A stretch of 64,000 nt of DNA from Bacillota bacterium (GCA_023664625.1 JAMPFD010000009.1:53689-117688), one strand, 5' to 3'; shown: positions 10,704 to 20,650, numbered from the stretch's first letter. The notes: a model not told the origin generated them from the letters alone. Made by a program: numbers and translations.

Positions 10704-11555
10704 ATGGATTTCTGGTTTACCGAACGACATACAGAGGATGTACAGCTGAGCATCCGCCTGGACAAGCATCTCTTCTCCGAAGAGAACGACAACAACAGGA
10801 TAGATATATTCGAATCTCCCGAATACGGCAAGGTCCTCACCGCCGACGGCTACATAGTGATGACCGAGAAGGACGAATTCATCTATCATGAGATGATGAC
10901 ACATATCCCGATGGCGGTTCATCCCGACCCGCGCCGTATCCTTGTTTTCGGTGCAGGAGACGGAGGAGTGGTCAGAGAACTGCTGAAATACCCCGAAGTT
11001 GAGCGCATCGACATGGTTGAAGTGAACACGGGCGTAGTCGAGGCAGCAAAGAAATATCTGCCTTTCTCCGCCGGCGGGCTTGAGGACCCGAAAGTGACAA
11101 TCTACCAGCAGAATGCCCTGCGCTACATACGCCATATCGTCGGCGAGTACGATGTCATAATCATTGACTCCGCAGGCTACTACGGACCGGGTGAGAGCCT
11201 TCTATCACGAGAGTTCTACGGCTCATGCTACAAAGCATTGAAAGACGACGGCATCATGGTCAACCAGCACCAGTCGCCGTTCTATGAAGAGGACCGCGTA
11301 GAGACACAGAATGCCCACAGGCGCATTGTCAACTCGTTTCCAATCAGCCGTGTCTACCAGGCACACATCCCTTCCTATCCTTCCGGCTACTGGCTCTTCG
11401 GATTTGCATCAAAGAAGTACCACCCTACGGACGACCTTGACGCAAAACGATGGAACGGGCGCGGCATCATTACTAATTACTATACCACGAACCTCCACCG
11501 CGGTTCGTTCGCTCTCCCTGCATACGTCGAGCGTCTTCTGAAAAGAGTGGAATGA
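10704..11555 (+). CDS. speE: Spermidine synthase-like aminopropyltransferase
   Basis: This is a 283-residue member of the spermidine synthase family, which transfers an aminopropyl group from decarboxylated S-adenosylmethionine to an amine. The N-terminal beta domain is followed by a Rossmann fold with GAGDGGVVRE (residues 83-92) and an acidic VEVN strand. The usual DS-x-DP-x-GP loop reads DSAGYYGP: the catalytic Asp155 is kept, but the second Asp-Pro is Gly158-Tyr159. The late YPSGYW motif is present. That loop contacts the amine acceptor, so the acceptor may differ from putrescine. No adenosylmethionine decarboxylase gene is in the window. Confidence 0.85.
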   Translation: MDFWFTERHTEDVQLSIRLDKHLFSEENDNNRIDIFESPEYGKVLTADGYIVMTEKDEFIYHEMMTHIPMAVHPDPRRILVFGAGDGGVVRELLKYPEVERIDMVEVNTGVVEAAKKYLPFSAGGLEDPKVTIYQQNALRYIRHIVGEYDVIIIDSAGYYGPGESLLSREFYGSCYKALKDDGIMVNQHQSPFYEEDRVETQNAHRRIVNSFPISRVYQAHIPSYPSGYWLFGFASKKYHPTDDLDAKRWNGRGIITNYYTTNLHRGSFALPAYVERLLKRVE

Positions 11556-11612
11556 CAGCAGAACACCGGTGTCCCATAGAAAGCACGGTAACTTACTACA
11601 TGTCTCAATAAT

Positions 11613-11661
11613 AAAAAACACTCACACTGCATTCTTCCCCAAGCAGTGTGAGTGTTTTTTT
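11613..11661 (+). terminator. Rho-independent terminator after speE
   Basis: A perfect 18-bp stem (A-tract plus CACTCACACTGC at 11613-11630 against 11643-11660) has a 12-nt loop and ends in a T-run. The A-tract on the other side would make it work in both directions. Confidence 0.85.
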
Positions 11662-11715
11662 GTCAGCACATTGCTGTCAATCCACAGCGACTTAATTGTC
11701 AGCACATTGCGGCTT

Positions 11716-11823
11716 TACAAACGAAAGGTAACGGTTGGTATTGTAAAAGGTTATCTTTTATTGTGTCAACCGTTACCTTTCGTCATGCAAACCGTTACCT
11801 TTCATAAAACGAAGGATAACCGT
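11716..11823. repeat. GGTAACG-type tandem/inverted repeat cluster 1
   Basis: Several roughly 22-nt units contain AAAGGTAACGG or its complement CCGTTACCTTT in both orientations. Similar clusters lie at 37423-37513 and 45224-45307. All three lie in gaps beside terminators or MITE copies. Confidence 0.6.
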
Positions 11824-11916
11824 CAGGAAAATCACATTCCTTCCCTTCCTTCCTGCTTCTCACAATCCGATTGCATTTAGTCTGTTTTTTATTAAATTAA
11901 TTTTCAACAGTTACTT

Positions 11917-11965
11917 AAAAACTCTGTATCGGATAAAGTCCAGGTGATTTTATCCGATACAGAGT
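11917..11965 (-). terminator. Rho-independent terminator for the DUF5703 gene
   Basis: A perfect 17-bp stem pairs 11921-11937 with 11949-11965 around an 11-nt loop. On the minus strand it is followed by TTTT. It lies about 130 bp beyond the stop of the minus-strand gene at 12094. A single MITE-like end (CAACAGTTACTTA) sits right beside it. Confidence 0.75.
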
Positions 11966-12093
11966 ACTTATCCCCTCAACTCACGGGTGCCTGGCATTGC
12001 ATTTTCACAGGCATGCCGGTTCTGTTTCTTTCCCGTTGCAGAATGCAAGCCTCTGCTATACAAGGAAGCACCGGCAACTGTAAAGGCACAAGC

Positions 12094-14277
12094 TTACCGC
12101 TCTATCACGCGTCCGTCGGTGGCATGGAGACGGAAATGCACATCCCACTCCTCTGGCCAGCAAGGAAGCACCATCGGCGTGCCGTCAGGCATCTCCTGAA
12201 GCAACATTTCCTGAAGACCAATCATGGCACTGCCGCCACGGTTGAGGTCGGGAGCCCAGTCATAGCCCGGTTCCCAGAATGCAGGGAAGCGGTAAGGACC
12301 GTCAGCAAACTTCTCCTTCAGCAGCCTCACGGCATCCTCCTTCTGTCCGAGACACGCCGCCCAGATATTGTCCTGCTTCCATCCCTTTGACGAACGCATC
12401 TTCACGGCATGGCCGTCGTAAAGATAAGTGTTCACTGCTATGTCCAGATTCTCCCTGCCAAGACCGTATATGCGCCATGGGAAGACGGGATAAAGCTGAG
12501 GAGTCTCAACATTGTTTATGCGCATCCACGCCTCTGCCGGTGCTATGCACTGCCTTCCGTCAATATGACGTAACGGAATTTCCGGCAGGCGGACGGCAAT
12601 GGCCGTGTCCAGTCCGAAAGCCGCCAGTCCGCCGTGCTTCTCCTCAATGGCCATCACAACAGTCTTCAGGGCTGCCGTCACACTGCTCGGATTATACGCC
12701 ATCTTGTATGTCTCGCAACCGGAAGAGGGGTATATGACCAATTTCCCGTCGTCAGTCAGTTCCGTAGCCCCGCGCTTCCGTGCAAGGTAACGGTAATGCT
12801 CGTCAAAGAAGCGGACAGTCTCCGCTATCAGCGGACGGTATTTCTCAATATCCATGCCGGCATATTCATTGGCAAGGAGAATCATGCTGCAGAACTCCAG
12901 TGCCGTGTCATACTCATATTCCAGCCACTTGTTCTTCATCCATCCCGGATCCTGTCCCTCACGGTGCTTTCCATATTCGGCAGGGTTCGGCAGTCCGAAG
13001 TTCTCTATCTGCTCCTCAAAGCACGCACCGCCATGGTTCCAGTAATGGCGTGTGCGCACCGTGGCGGCATCAAGCATGCGGAGATACGTGTCAAACTGCG
13101 GCCTCATCATGTCCGTATCGCCGGATTTCAGCATAGGCCAGTAGACAAGACGCTGGTTCTGTGCCGTCATCGTTCCTCCTCCCCAACGGCGGTAATCAGG
13201 AGTGAAAGGAAGAGTCTCGTCGACATATACAGGGTCAAAGGTGAAGAGTCCGCCATTGAACTTTGACGGCCATTCACCGCAGGCGTTACATCCGAGAATG
13301 TATCTGAAAAGCTCATAGTTGCGAAGTATGTGCGCCGCCTCTGCATTTCCGCTCGTTATGTATGACCGCTGCCAGTAGGCGTGCCACCATGCGTCAGACC
13401 TCCTGCGGCTCTCCTTTGCCGCTACGTCCGGCAGAGTGTGTTTTCCGAGTATCCCGGCCGGATAGCTCAGCGCACCCTTGTTGGAGAGAAGCTCCACGGA
13501 GACCACGGTATGCCTGAACGGTCTTGATACAAAGTTCCACGCCCGGTAATCCGTGGAGGCATAGACACCGTCAGACGTTCCCGCGAAAGTGAAGTCAGGA
13601 CAAGACATCCTGCCGCCGAACGCGAGGTCGCCGATAGGGTCCGGTATGCTGTCCTTTACCTCATCGAGCTTCTCGTAGGCAACAGTAAAGTCAAAGACCG
13701 TCTCCTTCCTGTTGCGGTGCTCAAAGGTTATGGCATTGCGCTGAGGACGTATCGTATCGGCAAAAGTGGCATGCTCGCCCTTTGTCAGCCATTTATATGA
13801 GAACTGCTGACACGCAGCCTTTGGCACAAGGCGGTCATGATGACGCCAGGACTCATAGCTCAGGGTTGCCTTCACCAGCTTTTGAGATCGGATGTCGGCA
13901 AAGATCACAGGCGACTTGACATCTGCCCACAGGCGTATCGTCACACCTTCACCTTTTATATATATGGCTCCCTCATCGAGAGCAAGGGTCTGGGAGAAGC
14001 CGTCGGCAAAGACTGCCTCTGCATTGTCAAGATGCAGACGCAGTCGCCCTGCCTTTAGGAGAGTATTGTTTTCGTCAAAGAAGCCGCTGCGCGACATATA
14101 GACAAGCACGTCCCCGTTTTCCACCCACACATTCATGCCTATGTCTCCGCCGCCGCAGGGCATTGACTCTGACGAATTCCTGCTCTGTGACGTCCATGTG
14201 TATGGCTCCGGAACATAGTCAGCAAGGCATGGCACTGCACACAGTGCAAATAAAATAAAAGGTAAGATTCGTTTCAT
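12094..14277 (-). CDS. DUF5703-type glycoside-hydrolase-like exported protein
   Basis: A signal peptide (MKRILPFILFALCAVPCLA) begins this 727-residue protein, so it is exported, probably to the periplasm. The N-terminal roughly 230 residues (WTSQSRNSSESMPCGGGDIG onward) resemble the DUF5703 beta-sandwich. The remainder looks like an alpha/alpha-barrel related to GH95-type enzymes, as in other Bacteroidetes members. I cannot assign catalytic residues or a substrate. No SusC/SusD pair is nearby, so it is not in a recognisable polysaccharide utilisation locus. It lies 78 bp downstream of the sensor kinase and may be co-transcribed with it. Confidence 0.7.
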   Translation of the reverse strand: MKRILPFILFALCAVPCLADYVPEPYTWTSQSRNSSESMPCGGGDIGMNVWVENGDVLVYMSRSGFFDENNTLLKAGRLRLHLDNAEAVFADGFSQTLALDEGAIYIKGEGVTIRLWADVKSPVIFADIRSQKLVKATLSYESWRHHDRLVPKAACQQFSYKWLTKGEHATFADTIRPQRNAITFEHRNRKETVFDFTVAYEKLDEVKDSIPDPIGDLAFGGRMSCPDFTFAGTSDGVYASTDYRAWNFVSRPFRHTVVSVELLSNKGALSYPAGILGKHTLPDVAAKESRRRSDAWWHAYWQRSYITSGNAEAAHILRNYELFRYILGCNACGEWPSKFNGGLFTFDPVYVDETLPFTPDYRRWGGGTMTAQNQRLVYWPMLKSGDTDMMRPQFDTYLRMLDAATVRTRHYWNHGGACFEEQIENFGLPNPAEYGKHREGQDPGWMKNKWLEYEYDTALEFCSMILLANEYAGMDIEKYRPLIAETVRFFDEHYRYLARKRGATELTDDGKLVIYPSSGCETYKMAYNPSSVTAALKTVVMAIEEKHGGLAAFGLDTAIAVRLPEIPLRHIDGRQCIAPAEAWMRINNVETPQLYPVFPWRIYGLGRENLDIAVNTYLYDGHAVKMRSSKGWKQDNIWAACLGQKEDAVRLLKEKFADGPYRFPAFWEPGYDWAPDLNRGGSAMIGLQEMLLQEMPDGTPMVLPCWPEEWDVHFRLHATDGRVIER

Positions 14278-14355
14278 TCAGGATAGTTTTTTTTTTGATT
14301 TGTCAATTTGGATACTTCCGCAATCAGGACCGTGCATGTCCCTTAGCCGTCACAT

Positions 14356-15498
14356 TCAGCCCTCCAGCTTCAGCTCTATTCTGAAGGTAGTGCCCACACC
14401 GACTTCGGAATGTTTCACAAAGATATGTCCATGATGGTATTCCTCCACGATACGCTTGGCAAGCGACAGCCCGAGCCCCCAGCCACGCTTCTTTGTCGTA
14501 AAACCGGGACGGAAGACATCGCCGATGTCCTTTTTCCTGATACCCTTGCCCGTATCGGAGACTTCTATGACAGCATTCCTGCCGGTCCGCTCCATGCGGA
14601 TGGTTATCGTCCCGCTGCCCTCCATTGCGTCAACGGCGTTCTTGCAGAGATTCTCTATCACCCATTCAAAGAGCGACTGGTTGAGTTTCACCACAATATC
14701 TTCCTCCGGGAAGTCACGGACCATTACGACCTTGCGTGATGTCCTGCGCTCCATATAAGAGATGACGTGCTCCATGACCTCACTCAGTGATGAGTCGGAA
14801 GGCTCCGGGAGCGAGCCTATCTTTGAGAATCTGTCGGCTATAAGTTGAAGGCGCTTGACATCCTTGTCCATCTCCGGTATCAGGGCATCGTCAGGATATG
14901 TCTCCCTGAGAATCTCAGTCCATGCCATGAGGGAGGATATGGGCGTGCCGAGCTGATGGGCAGTCTCCTTGGACAGCCCTACCCATACCTTGTTCTGCTC
15001 TGCCTTCTTAGAAGTAAGGAGGGCAAAGATAGCTATCACTACGAAAAGCAGCACAACGCCGAGCTGTACATAAGGATACATGGAAAGACGCTTTATCATC
15101 ACCGACTCGTCATAGCAGACTTCAAGATAGGCTCCGTTCTCAAGGTCAATCCGTATCACCTGCTTCGCACGTTTCCACTGCCCGGCAAAGGCACGTAGCA
15201 GTGACAAGTCGTCAGAGTCTATGTTTCGCGATGTCTGGATGTCGCCCGCATCGTCAATGACAATGACGGGAATGGTATTGTTACCGTCAATGACCTGAAG
15301 TACAAGATTCAGATCGGTGGTCTCGTCGGCATTGTTCAACGAACGCATAGCCTCTGCCCACACTTCCATCTTGTTCTGCTCCTCACGGGCAAGGTCACGG
15401 ACAAGGAAATGTGAGACAACGAGCGATGCTGTGGCTATAAGCACCGCTATGGCGACAAGGGCTATCTTTACCTGACGTATCTGACTGAATAAAACCAT
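14356..15498 (-). CDS. Membrane sensor histidine kinase
   Basis: This 380-residue kinase has two membrane segments (about residues 10-33 and 144-162) flanking a roughly 110-residue extracytoplasmic sensor region. The H box is KETAHQLGTPISS with His181. The N box (ENLCKNAVDAM), G1 (DTGKGI) and G2 (GWGLGLSLA) complete the ATPase domain. No response regulator gene is adjacent, so it is an orphan kinase here. The HQLGTP form of the H box is common in Bacteroidetes kinases. Its signal is unknown. Confidence 0.92.
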   Translation of the reverse strand: MVLFSQIRQVKIALVAIAVLIATASLVVSHFLVRDLAREEQNKMEVWAEAMRSLNNADETTDLNLVLQVIDGNNTIPVIVIDDAGDIQTSRNIDSDDLSLLRAFAGQWKRAKQVIRIDLENGAYLEVCYDESVMIKRLSMYPYVQLGVVLLFVVIAIFALLTSKKAEQNKVWVGLSKETAHQLGTPISSLMAWTEILRETYPDDALIPEMDKDVKRLQLIADRFSKIGSLPEPSDSSLSEVMEHVISYMERRTSRKVVMVRDFPEEDIVVKLNQSLFEWVIENLCKNAVDAMEGSGTITIRMERTGRNAVIEVSDTGKGIRKKDIGDVFRPGFTTKKRGWGLGLSLAKRIVEEYHHGHIFVKHSEVGVGTTFRIELKLEG

Positions 15499-15571
15499 TC
15501 TCCTGCAAAGTTAATGCAAGCCGAACGCAGCAAGAGCCTGCTCTTATTGCTGAGGCGCAGCTTAACTTCTG

Positions 15572-15602
15572 CAAAGATACCATTTAGTTTTGAATAATGC
15601 AA
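15572..15602 (-). promoter_or_regulatory. Probable promoter for the histidine kinase
   Basis: On the minus strand TTG (15600-15602) is followed after 20 nt by TATCTTTG (15572-15579), matching the Bacteroidetes -33/-7 pattern. A second TAACTTTG lies at 15506-15513, close to the start codon. Confidence 0.5.
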
Positions 15603-15849
15603 GAAAATCATCCCTCAAATGATAAAATGTACGGAACTTGGCCGACTTACAGGAAAGATAAAATGAAATGCAAGACCATGAAAAGATACGCCGAACTGCA
15701 CCTCTACACTCTTTGCCGGTGATGTAAGGCATTATAAGTCTCTCCACCATAATTCATATCTTATATCAAGGGCTATTGTTAATTCTGCACTTCACGCGTT
15801 AATAACTCTTAATTTTACCCCCCCGAAAATTTTTCATATTATTTCTTTA

Positions 15850-15857
15850 TACCTTTG
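15850..15857 (+). promoter_or_regulatory. Probable -7 promoter element for the BspA-like gene
   Basis: TACCTTTG fits TAnnTTTG, with a T-rich stretch about 20 nt upstream in the -33 position. The predicted leader to the ATG at 15990 is about 125 nt. The rest of the 15499-15989 divergent gap shows no gene. Confidence 0.5.
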
Positions 15858-15989
15858 CACCGTCAAAAGAGACGAAGACTTATAGCCTGTTAACGAACAA
15901 CTACGTTATTGTGCATTTTTTTGCGTGACAGCGCAGCCATTCCTTTTCGGTCAACTATACAATAACGTTTCACACACTATAAATATTTA

Positions 15990-18900
15990 ATGAAAAGAGT
16001 TTTATTGACAATGGCGGTGCTATTGGCAACGTTCATTGGAGTTTCCGCTCAGGATAGCGGAACATCAAAAGTGGAATTGACGTACCCGGACAATATCCCT
16101 ACTGTCACTGTTACCATAAGTGACGATTCCGGTCTGCAAAATACTTCATTTTTCCCCGACTGGGCTTCAAACATGTCTTTTGAGGCTGTCTTTGCAAACA
16201 ATGAGTGGAAATATGTTATAATAAAGGGCACAGGAATCAGTCAGGAAGGACTGACAAAGATGTGCAACAGCATGACGAAAGTAGGTGACACAACTGAGTG
16301 TTCATTCAACATCACAGAGAGTAAGTTTACAGGAACTGTGTTGTCCATTCCCGACAAATTCAGTACGATGCTTTTTGCTCCGGGCGCAGAACTGCCGTCA
16401 GAGCACATTTTAAGTTTATGCTCCAAACTGAAATACGCTTATTCAGGAGAGAAAGAGGGAGACAAGACCATACACCTTTATGCTTCATCAGCAGTTACTT
16501 CTGCCGCTGACATTCCTGAACTGGAGAATATCGGCGAAGGATGGACTGTATGCCTGAGCGGCACCAACGCTACCGTCAAGGAAGAACTCGAGGCAAGGGG
16601 TGTCACCATAGAAAAGGTCATTCCTCCATATATCGGCATCATAGAAATCAGCGGAGAGGGCGACCTGGAGAGCCTCATCGGTGCAGCTCTTCCTGTTGGA
16701 GAGGACATAGCGTCAATAAAATCGCTCATAATAAGAGACCATGTCATCTCACAGACTGAGTTTGACTATCTTGCCACAATGCTCCCTGATGTGCAGGCCC
16801 TTAACCTTGCCGATGCCACTCTCCCCGACGACGTGCGCCTTGGCGACAATGTAGGGACAGTCCACTGGGAGACTATCGTACTGCCTAAAGGTACAAAAAT
16901 CAGTCCTAACTTCGCTAAATACGACAAACTGAAATATGCCGTAGGAGGCGCACTGGAGAAAATATGGATTGTAAACCGCGGCGATGCCGGCTCTCTCAGC
17001 ACAAGCGGCATGGCCGACATCCTGCCGACAGGTATAAATGATGTGGCTGACGGAATGCGTCTGGAAGTAGCCTTCGTAGGTCCGACGAACAAGGCTGACG
17101 TGGAATTTCTCGTAGGAAACGACAAGGCCCCGTTGAGCAATGCACGTATATGGAATTTCTATAATACAACAGGTTTTTATGAAAGCGACTTTGTCGGTTT
17201 GGGGGAGAAAACTTTAGGTGACTACAACAGCCCTACCGGATTTATTCTGCCTCCAGGCATGCCAATTGATAACGTATATAATTCTTTAAGTTCGCAGTAT
17301 AAAATCGGCAACATCTACAGCCTTTCTGCCGGTGACAACGGGCGCACTCTGACAGTAAGAATCAACAAGACAGCGACATTTGACATAGCACGCTTTGCCA
17401 AAATAGGCACAAGAGTTGCCGTGCTTACCGATGCAACAGTTGACAACTATATCGTCAAGGCACTGAAAGGAACGAAACGTGCCGTCAGCGTTGACTTGTC
17501 CAACATGAACTTCCCAAATAACAGCGACACTATTCTCCATAATATCACAACAGGCAGTGTCATATATGTGAAACTACCGGACGGCATAAATTTCAATATG
17601 GACACATACGACGGTACAACATTCGGAGCCATTGCACGAATAAAAAAAGATACGAACCACGAAACTGCCGTCTGCTACCAGCGTGTGCCGGGCACACTGA
17701 ACAAACTTGTGGGCTACCGCAGTCCGGAGATGCGCGCACAGGAACATATACGCTACCGTGGTCTCCTCAACATGCACGACATAGAGCACCTGCTTGTAAA
17801 CAACTCAAACATTTATTGTGACATGAGCGATGTATGTGTCGTAAGATACATCAATGGCGAAGAGGACGAGAACAAGAAACCGAACGAATTTAATATAGGC
17901 ATGGTGGAAGACAATCCTGATGCCGATATGTCAAAAATAAACAACAAGTTCCTGAAATATCTTGCCCTCCCTGAGGGGAAGGCCATTCCTGAGAATTTGG
18001 AGGCTTTCAAGCAGAACTGCCCTGAACTTCTCGGCGTAGGAACGTTCAATAAAGCAACTCAGGAGCTTGCATTCCACTCATACGCAGAAGAAGGCGGTGC
18101 GGCAGAGGGAGTCATTGAGATGCTCCGTGACGACGGTGACAAGATTACGGCAGACAATCCTGTAAAGGCTGTCACTATGAGCGGCAATCTCAACTTCCAT
18201 GATATTACCAACGGCAAGAATAATTGCGACGCTGACGGACACTACTCAAAAGAGAATGGTCAGCCAGGCACAGGAGGTGCATTCGACACAACCGCAGGAG
18301 GCATGCATATCGATTTACAGGAGTGTGATTTCGAAAATGCCATATTCCCGAAGCAGGAGGACATGACTTTCAGCGGTGCGGGCATCTATGCCAACATCAG
18401 CAGCATCAAACTGCCTACGTCACCTCTTATGACACTCATACCCGATGAGTGTATGACACTTTTCACCGATATGACGGAACTGTGTATCCCGGCAAATTAC
18501 GAAATACTTGGAAGCAATGCTTTCAGGCAGATGAGAGGTCTTAAGAAAATCACCACCACTGCCGTTCAGGAGGGAAACATTACCGACCGCGGGGACAACA
18601 CCATAGTTTTGTCTTACAATCTTAAGGAAATCCGTACAGAAGCATTCTGGGGTATGGACAACATGTATGATGTCTATGTCCTGGCAGAGAAAGCTCCGAA
18701 ATGTGCAAAAGGAGCCTTTGACGCTGCCATGCTATATGGCAACAACGGATTCAACAATGTCCATCCTATCCAGCGCATCAACTACAGGAACGGGGAAAAG
18801 GTCATCGGTATGCTCCACTACCCACGTGCCATTATCGGAACTGATGAAGAGAAAAAATATACAGATATTACCCGCAAATATACCCTGATTGATGAGAGCG

Positions 18901-20366
18901 GTGCATTGAACGGTGAAGGCGAACTGATTTTATGGCCTCTGCATGAAGAGTTCGGACGTTCTTATTATCAGGCAAGATATGAGGTTACCATTGACGGACA
19001 GAAGCGTGGTTGCAACTGGGGCGCATGGCAGGAATTTGATGAAAGCGGTGCCCTGATAAGTTCTGAAACTCCTGACGAGAGTTTCATACAGGCAACCATG
19101 GACAACACCTACGACCTTGACTATATCGGCTGGCACGAGTTTGTCCTTGCAGACAACTACTACCGCAAGGCGACCAACGAAGAGATAGCTCCTAACTTCA
19201 GCAAGTTTACCGAGAAAGACTGGTACACAGTCTGCTTCCCTTACAACATGACCCGCAGCCAGCTGCTGAAATATCTCGGCGTGCCTGCCGGGAAGGAATA
19301 TGTCACGGAAAACGGCAATACAGAGACAGCCACAGAGAATATCTATCCTGACGTGCGCACTCTCGTTGAGGTTAAGAGACACAGAAACCATTCTGCCGCC
19401 GGCGGACTCATAACATTTGTCTTCAGCCGCAACCTCGTAACAGCTCTTGACGGTGAGACTGCCGATGTGAAGATTGACCTCAACGCCATAAAGAACGACA
19501 ACGGCCAATACTATATGGCCAAGGGCGAGAAGCCTTGGAAATATGTAGAGGCTGAGCGGCCTACTGACGAGGGGTATGAAGACGACCCTATAGTGATAAA
19601 GGGCGGACATCCTTACCTCCTGAAGCCTTATCTGCCTGTAGAGACAGAAATCAACGATGTGCACTTCCTCCCTGTACAGGGCGAGACCATAGGACGCGGC
19701 AACACCATCAGCATCTACGGTCAAGAGGTAGATGTGCCGTATACCGAGCACAGGATACACGCCATTGACGTTGACAACTCTACTGACAAGGAGGAGGTTT
19801 ATGCCACTGACGGAAACAGGCCGTATCTCTATCACTTCATCGGCACATACGGCTACAAGGAGGTGGACAACACTATAGGAATAAAGGACAAGACTTTGCC
19901 TTTCTACAGTTTCTTTATCTCAAAGACAAAGAAGAAACCGCAGCACATGTTCTACAGGACAACAACTCCAGGACTCAGCTGGAACACCTTCACGAGCATC
20001 ATCGGCGGCAGGTCTGACGTTCAGATCATGAATACAACAGGAATAATCGGCACAAAGCAGGCTGCCCCTGACAAAGCGTCTGCCAATTCTTCAGAAGTTA
20101 AAGAGAACATCTATATTGACTTCAAGTGCGATGACGACTCGTTCTTTGACGAAAACGGCAATGCGAAGCAGGGTGTCCTCTCCATGGGATTCACGGAAGA
20201 AAGCAATAACGGCACTGCCACGGGAATTATAGAATACACACCTCAGCAGACAGCGGCTGACGCCATGGCGGTCTACAGCATGGACGGCAGGTATGTGGGA
20301 ACATCAATGAACAGCCTGCCAAAAGGCATCTACATTGCTAACGGAAAGAAATATATTGTAAAATAA
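15990..20366 (+). CDS. Large exported BspA-like leucine-rich-repeat surface protein
   Basis: This 1458-residue protein begins with a signal peptide (MKRVLLTMAVLLATFIGVSA). Long stretches resemble irregular leucine-rich or BspA-type repeats, clearest around residues 840-900 (LCIPANYEILGSNAFRQM, LKKITT, LKEIRTEAFWGM). Its end, AVYSMDGRYVGTSMNSLPKG followed by IYIANGKKYIVK, is the short C-terminal motif common on Prevotella secreted proteins and similar to type IX sorting ends. It is probably surface-attached or secreted. Ligand and function are unknown. A small Gly/Pro-rich gene follows within 35 bp. Confidence 0.7.
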   Translation: MKRVLLTMAVLLATFIGVSAQDSGTSKVELTYPDNIPTVTVTISDDSGLQNTSFFPDWASNMSFEAVFANNEWKYVIIKGTGISQEGLTKMCNSMTKVGDTTECSFNITESKFTGTVLSIPDKFSTMLFAPGAELPSEHILSLCSKLKYAYSGEKEGDKTIHLYASSAVTSAADIPELENIGEGWTVCLSGTNATVKEELEARGVTIEKVIPPYIGIIEISGEGDLESLIGAALPVGEDIASIKSLIIRDHVISQTEFDYLATMLPDVQALNLADATLPDDVRLGDNVGTVHWETIVLPKGTKISPNFAKYDKLKYAVGGALEKIWIVNRGDAGSLSTSGMADILPTGINDVADGMRLEVAFVGPTNKADVEFLVGNDKAPLSNARIWNFYNTTGFYESDFVGLGEKTLGDYNSPTGFILPPGMPIDNVYNSLSSQYKIGNIYSLSAGDNGRTLTVRINKTATFDIARFAKIGTRVAVLTDATVDNYIVKALKGTKRAVSVDLSNMNFPNNSDTILHNITTGSVIYVKLPDGINFNMDTYDGTTFGAIARIKKDTNHETAVCYQRVPGTLNKLVGYRSPEMRAQEHIRYRGLLNMHDIEHLLVNNSNIYCDMSDVCVVRYINGEEDENKKPNEFNIGMVEDNPDADMSKINNKFLKYLALPEGKAIPENLEAFKQNCPELLGVGTFNKATQELAFHSYAEEGGAAEGVIEMLRDDGDKITADNPVKAVTMSGNLNFHDITNGKNNCDADGHYSKENGQPGTGGAFDTTAGGMHIDLQECDFENAIFPKQEDMTFSGAGIYANISSIKLPTSPLMTLIPDECMTLFTDMTELCIPANYEILGSNAFRQMRGLKKITTTAVQEGNITDRGDNTIVLSYNLKEIRTEAFWGMDNMYDVYVLAEKAPKCAKGAFDAAMLYGNNGFNNVHPIQRINYRNGEKVIGMLHYPRAIIGTDEEKKYTDITRKYTLIDESGALNGEGELILWPLHEEFGRSYYQARYEVTIDGQKRGCNWGAWQEFDESGALISSETPDESFIQATMDNTYDLDYIGWHEFVLADNYYRKATNEEIAPNFSKFTEKDWYTVCFPYNMTRSQLLKYLGVPAGKEYVTENGNTETATENIYPDVRTLVEVKRHRNHSAAGGLITFVFSRNLVTALDGETADVKIDLNAIKNDNGQYYMAKGEKPWKYVEAERPTDEGYEDDPIVIKGGHPYLLKPYLPVETEINDVHFLPVQGETIGRGNTISIYGQEVDVPYTEHRIHAIDVDNSTDKEEVYATDGNRPYLYHFIGTYGYKEVDNTIGIKDKTLPFYSFFISKTKKKPQHMFYRTTTPGLSWNTFTSIIGGRSDVQIMNTTGIIGTKQAAPDKASANSSEVKENIYIDFKCDDDSFFDENGNAKQGVLSMGFTEESNNGTATGIIEYTPQQTAADAMAVYSMDGRYVGTSMNSLPKGIYIANGKKYIVK

Positions 20367-20399
20367 AACGACAACAAACAAATACCCCAAACACAGAAG

Positions 20400-20624
20400 A
20401 TGAAGAAAGTATATGTAACACCTGAAATTCACATCATAGCCATCGAACCGGAAGAAATACTTGCTGCGACAGGACCTAATGGATGGAATGTAGATCCAGG
20501 AGATGGGAAAGAACCGCCTCCTCCAGGATTTGGCGGAAATACTGGTGGTGGAGAAGGCGACGATGATAACCCGACAGGTTCCCTTTCCAAAGATGATCTC
20601 TGGGACGATACCTTTATATACTAA
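20400..20624 (+). CDS. Small 74-residue Gly/Pro-rich protein
   Basis: This starts MKKVYVTPEIHIIAIEPEEI, then LAATG. The rest is low-complexity and rich in Gly, Pro and Asp, ending in LWDDTFIY. The MKK-x-Y-x-x-P...E-x-x-LAA-(S/T)-G N terminus is a form I recognise from small Bacteroidales proteins of unknown function. It has no signal peptide. The gene lies 33 bp after the BspA-like gene, probably in one transcript. The LAATG break resembles a leader/core junction, but no modification gene is nearby, so a peptide-precursor role is only a guess. Confidence 0.65.
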   Translation: MKKVYVTPEIHIIAIEPEEILAATGPNGWNVDPGDGKEPPPPGFGGNTGGGEGDDDNPTGSLSKDDLWDDTFIY

Positions 20625-20650
20625 TCCATATACACACATTATTTAAAGTA

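Noticed and set aside
11722-11823. CRISPR array
   Set aside because: The repeat units are short, vary, occur in both orientations and have no regular spacers or cas genes nearby.
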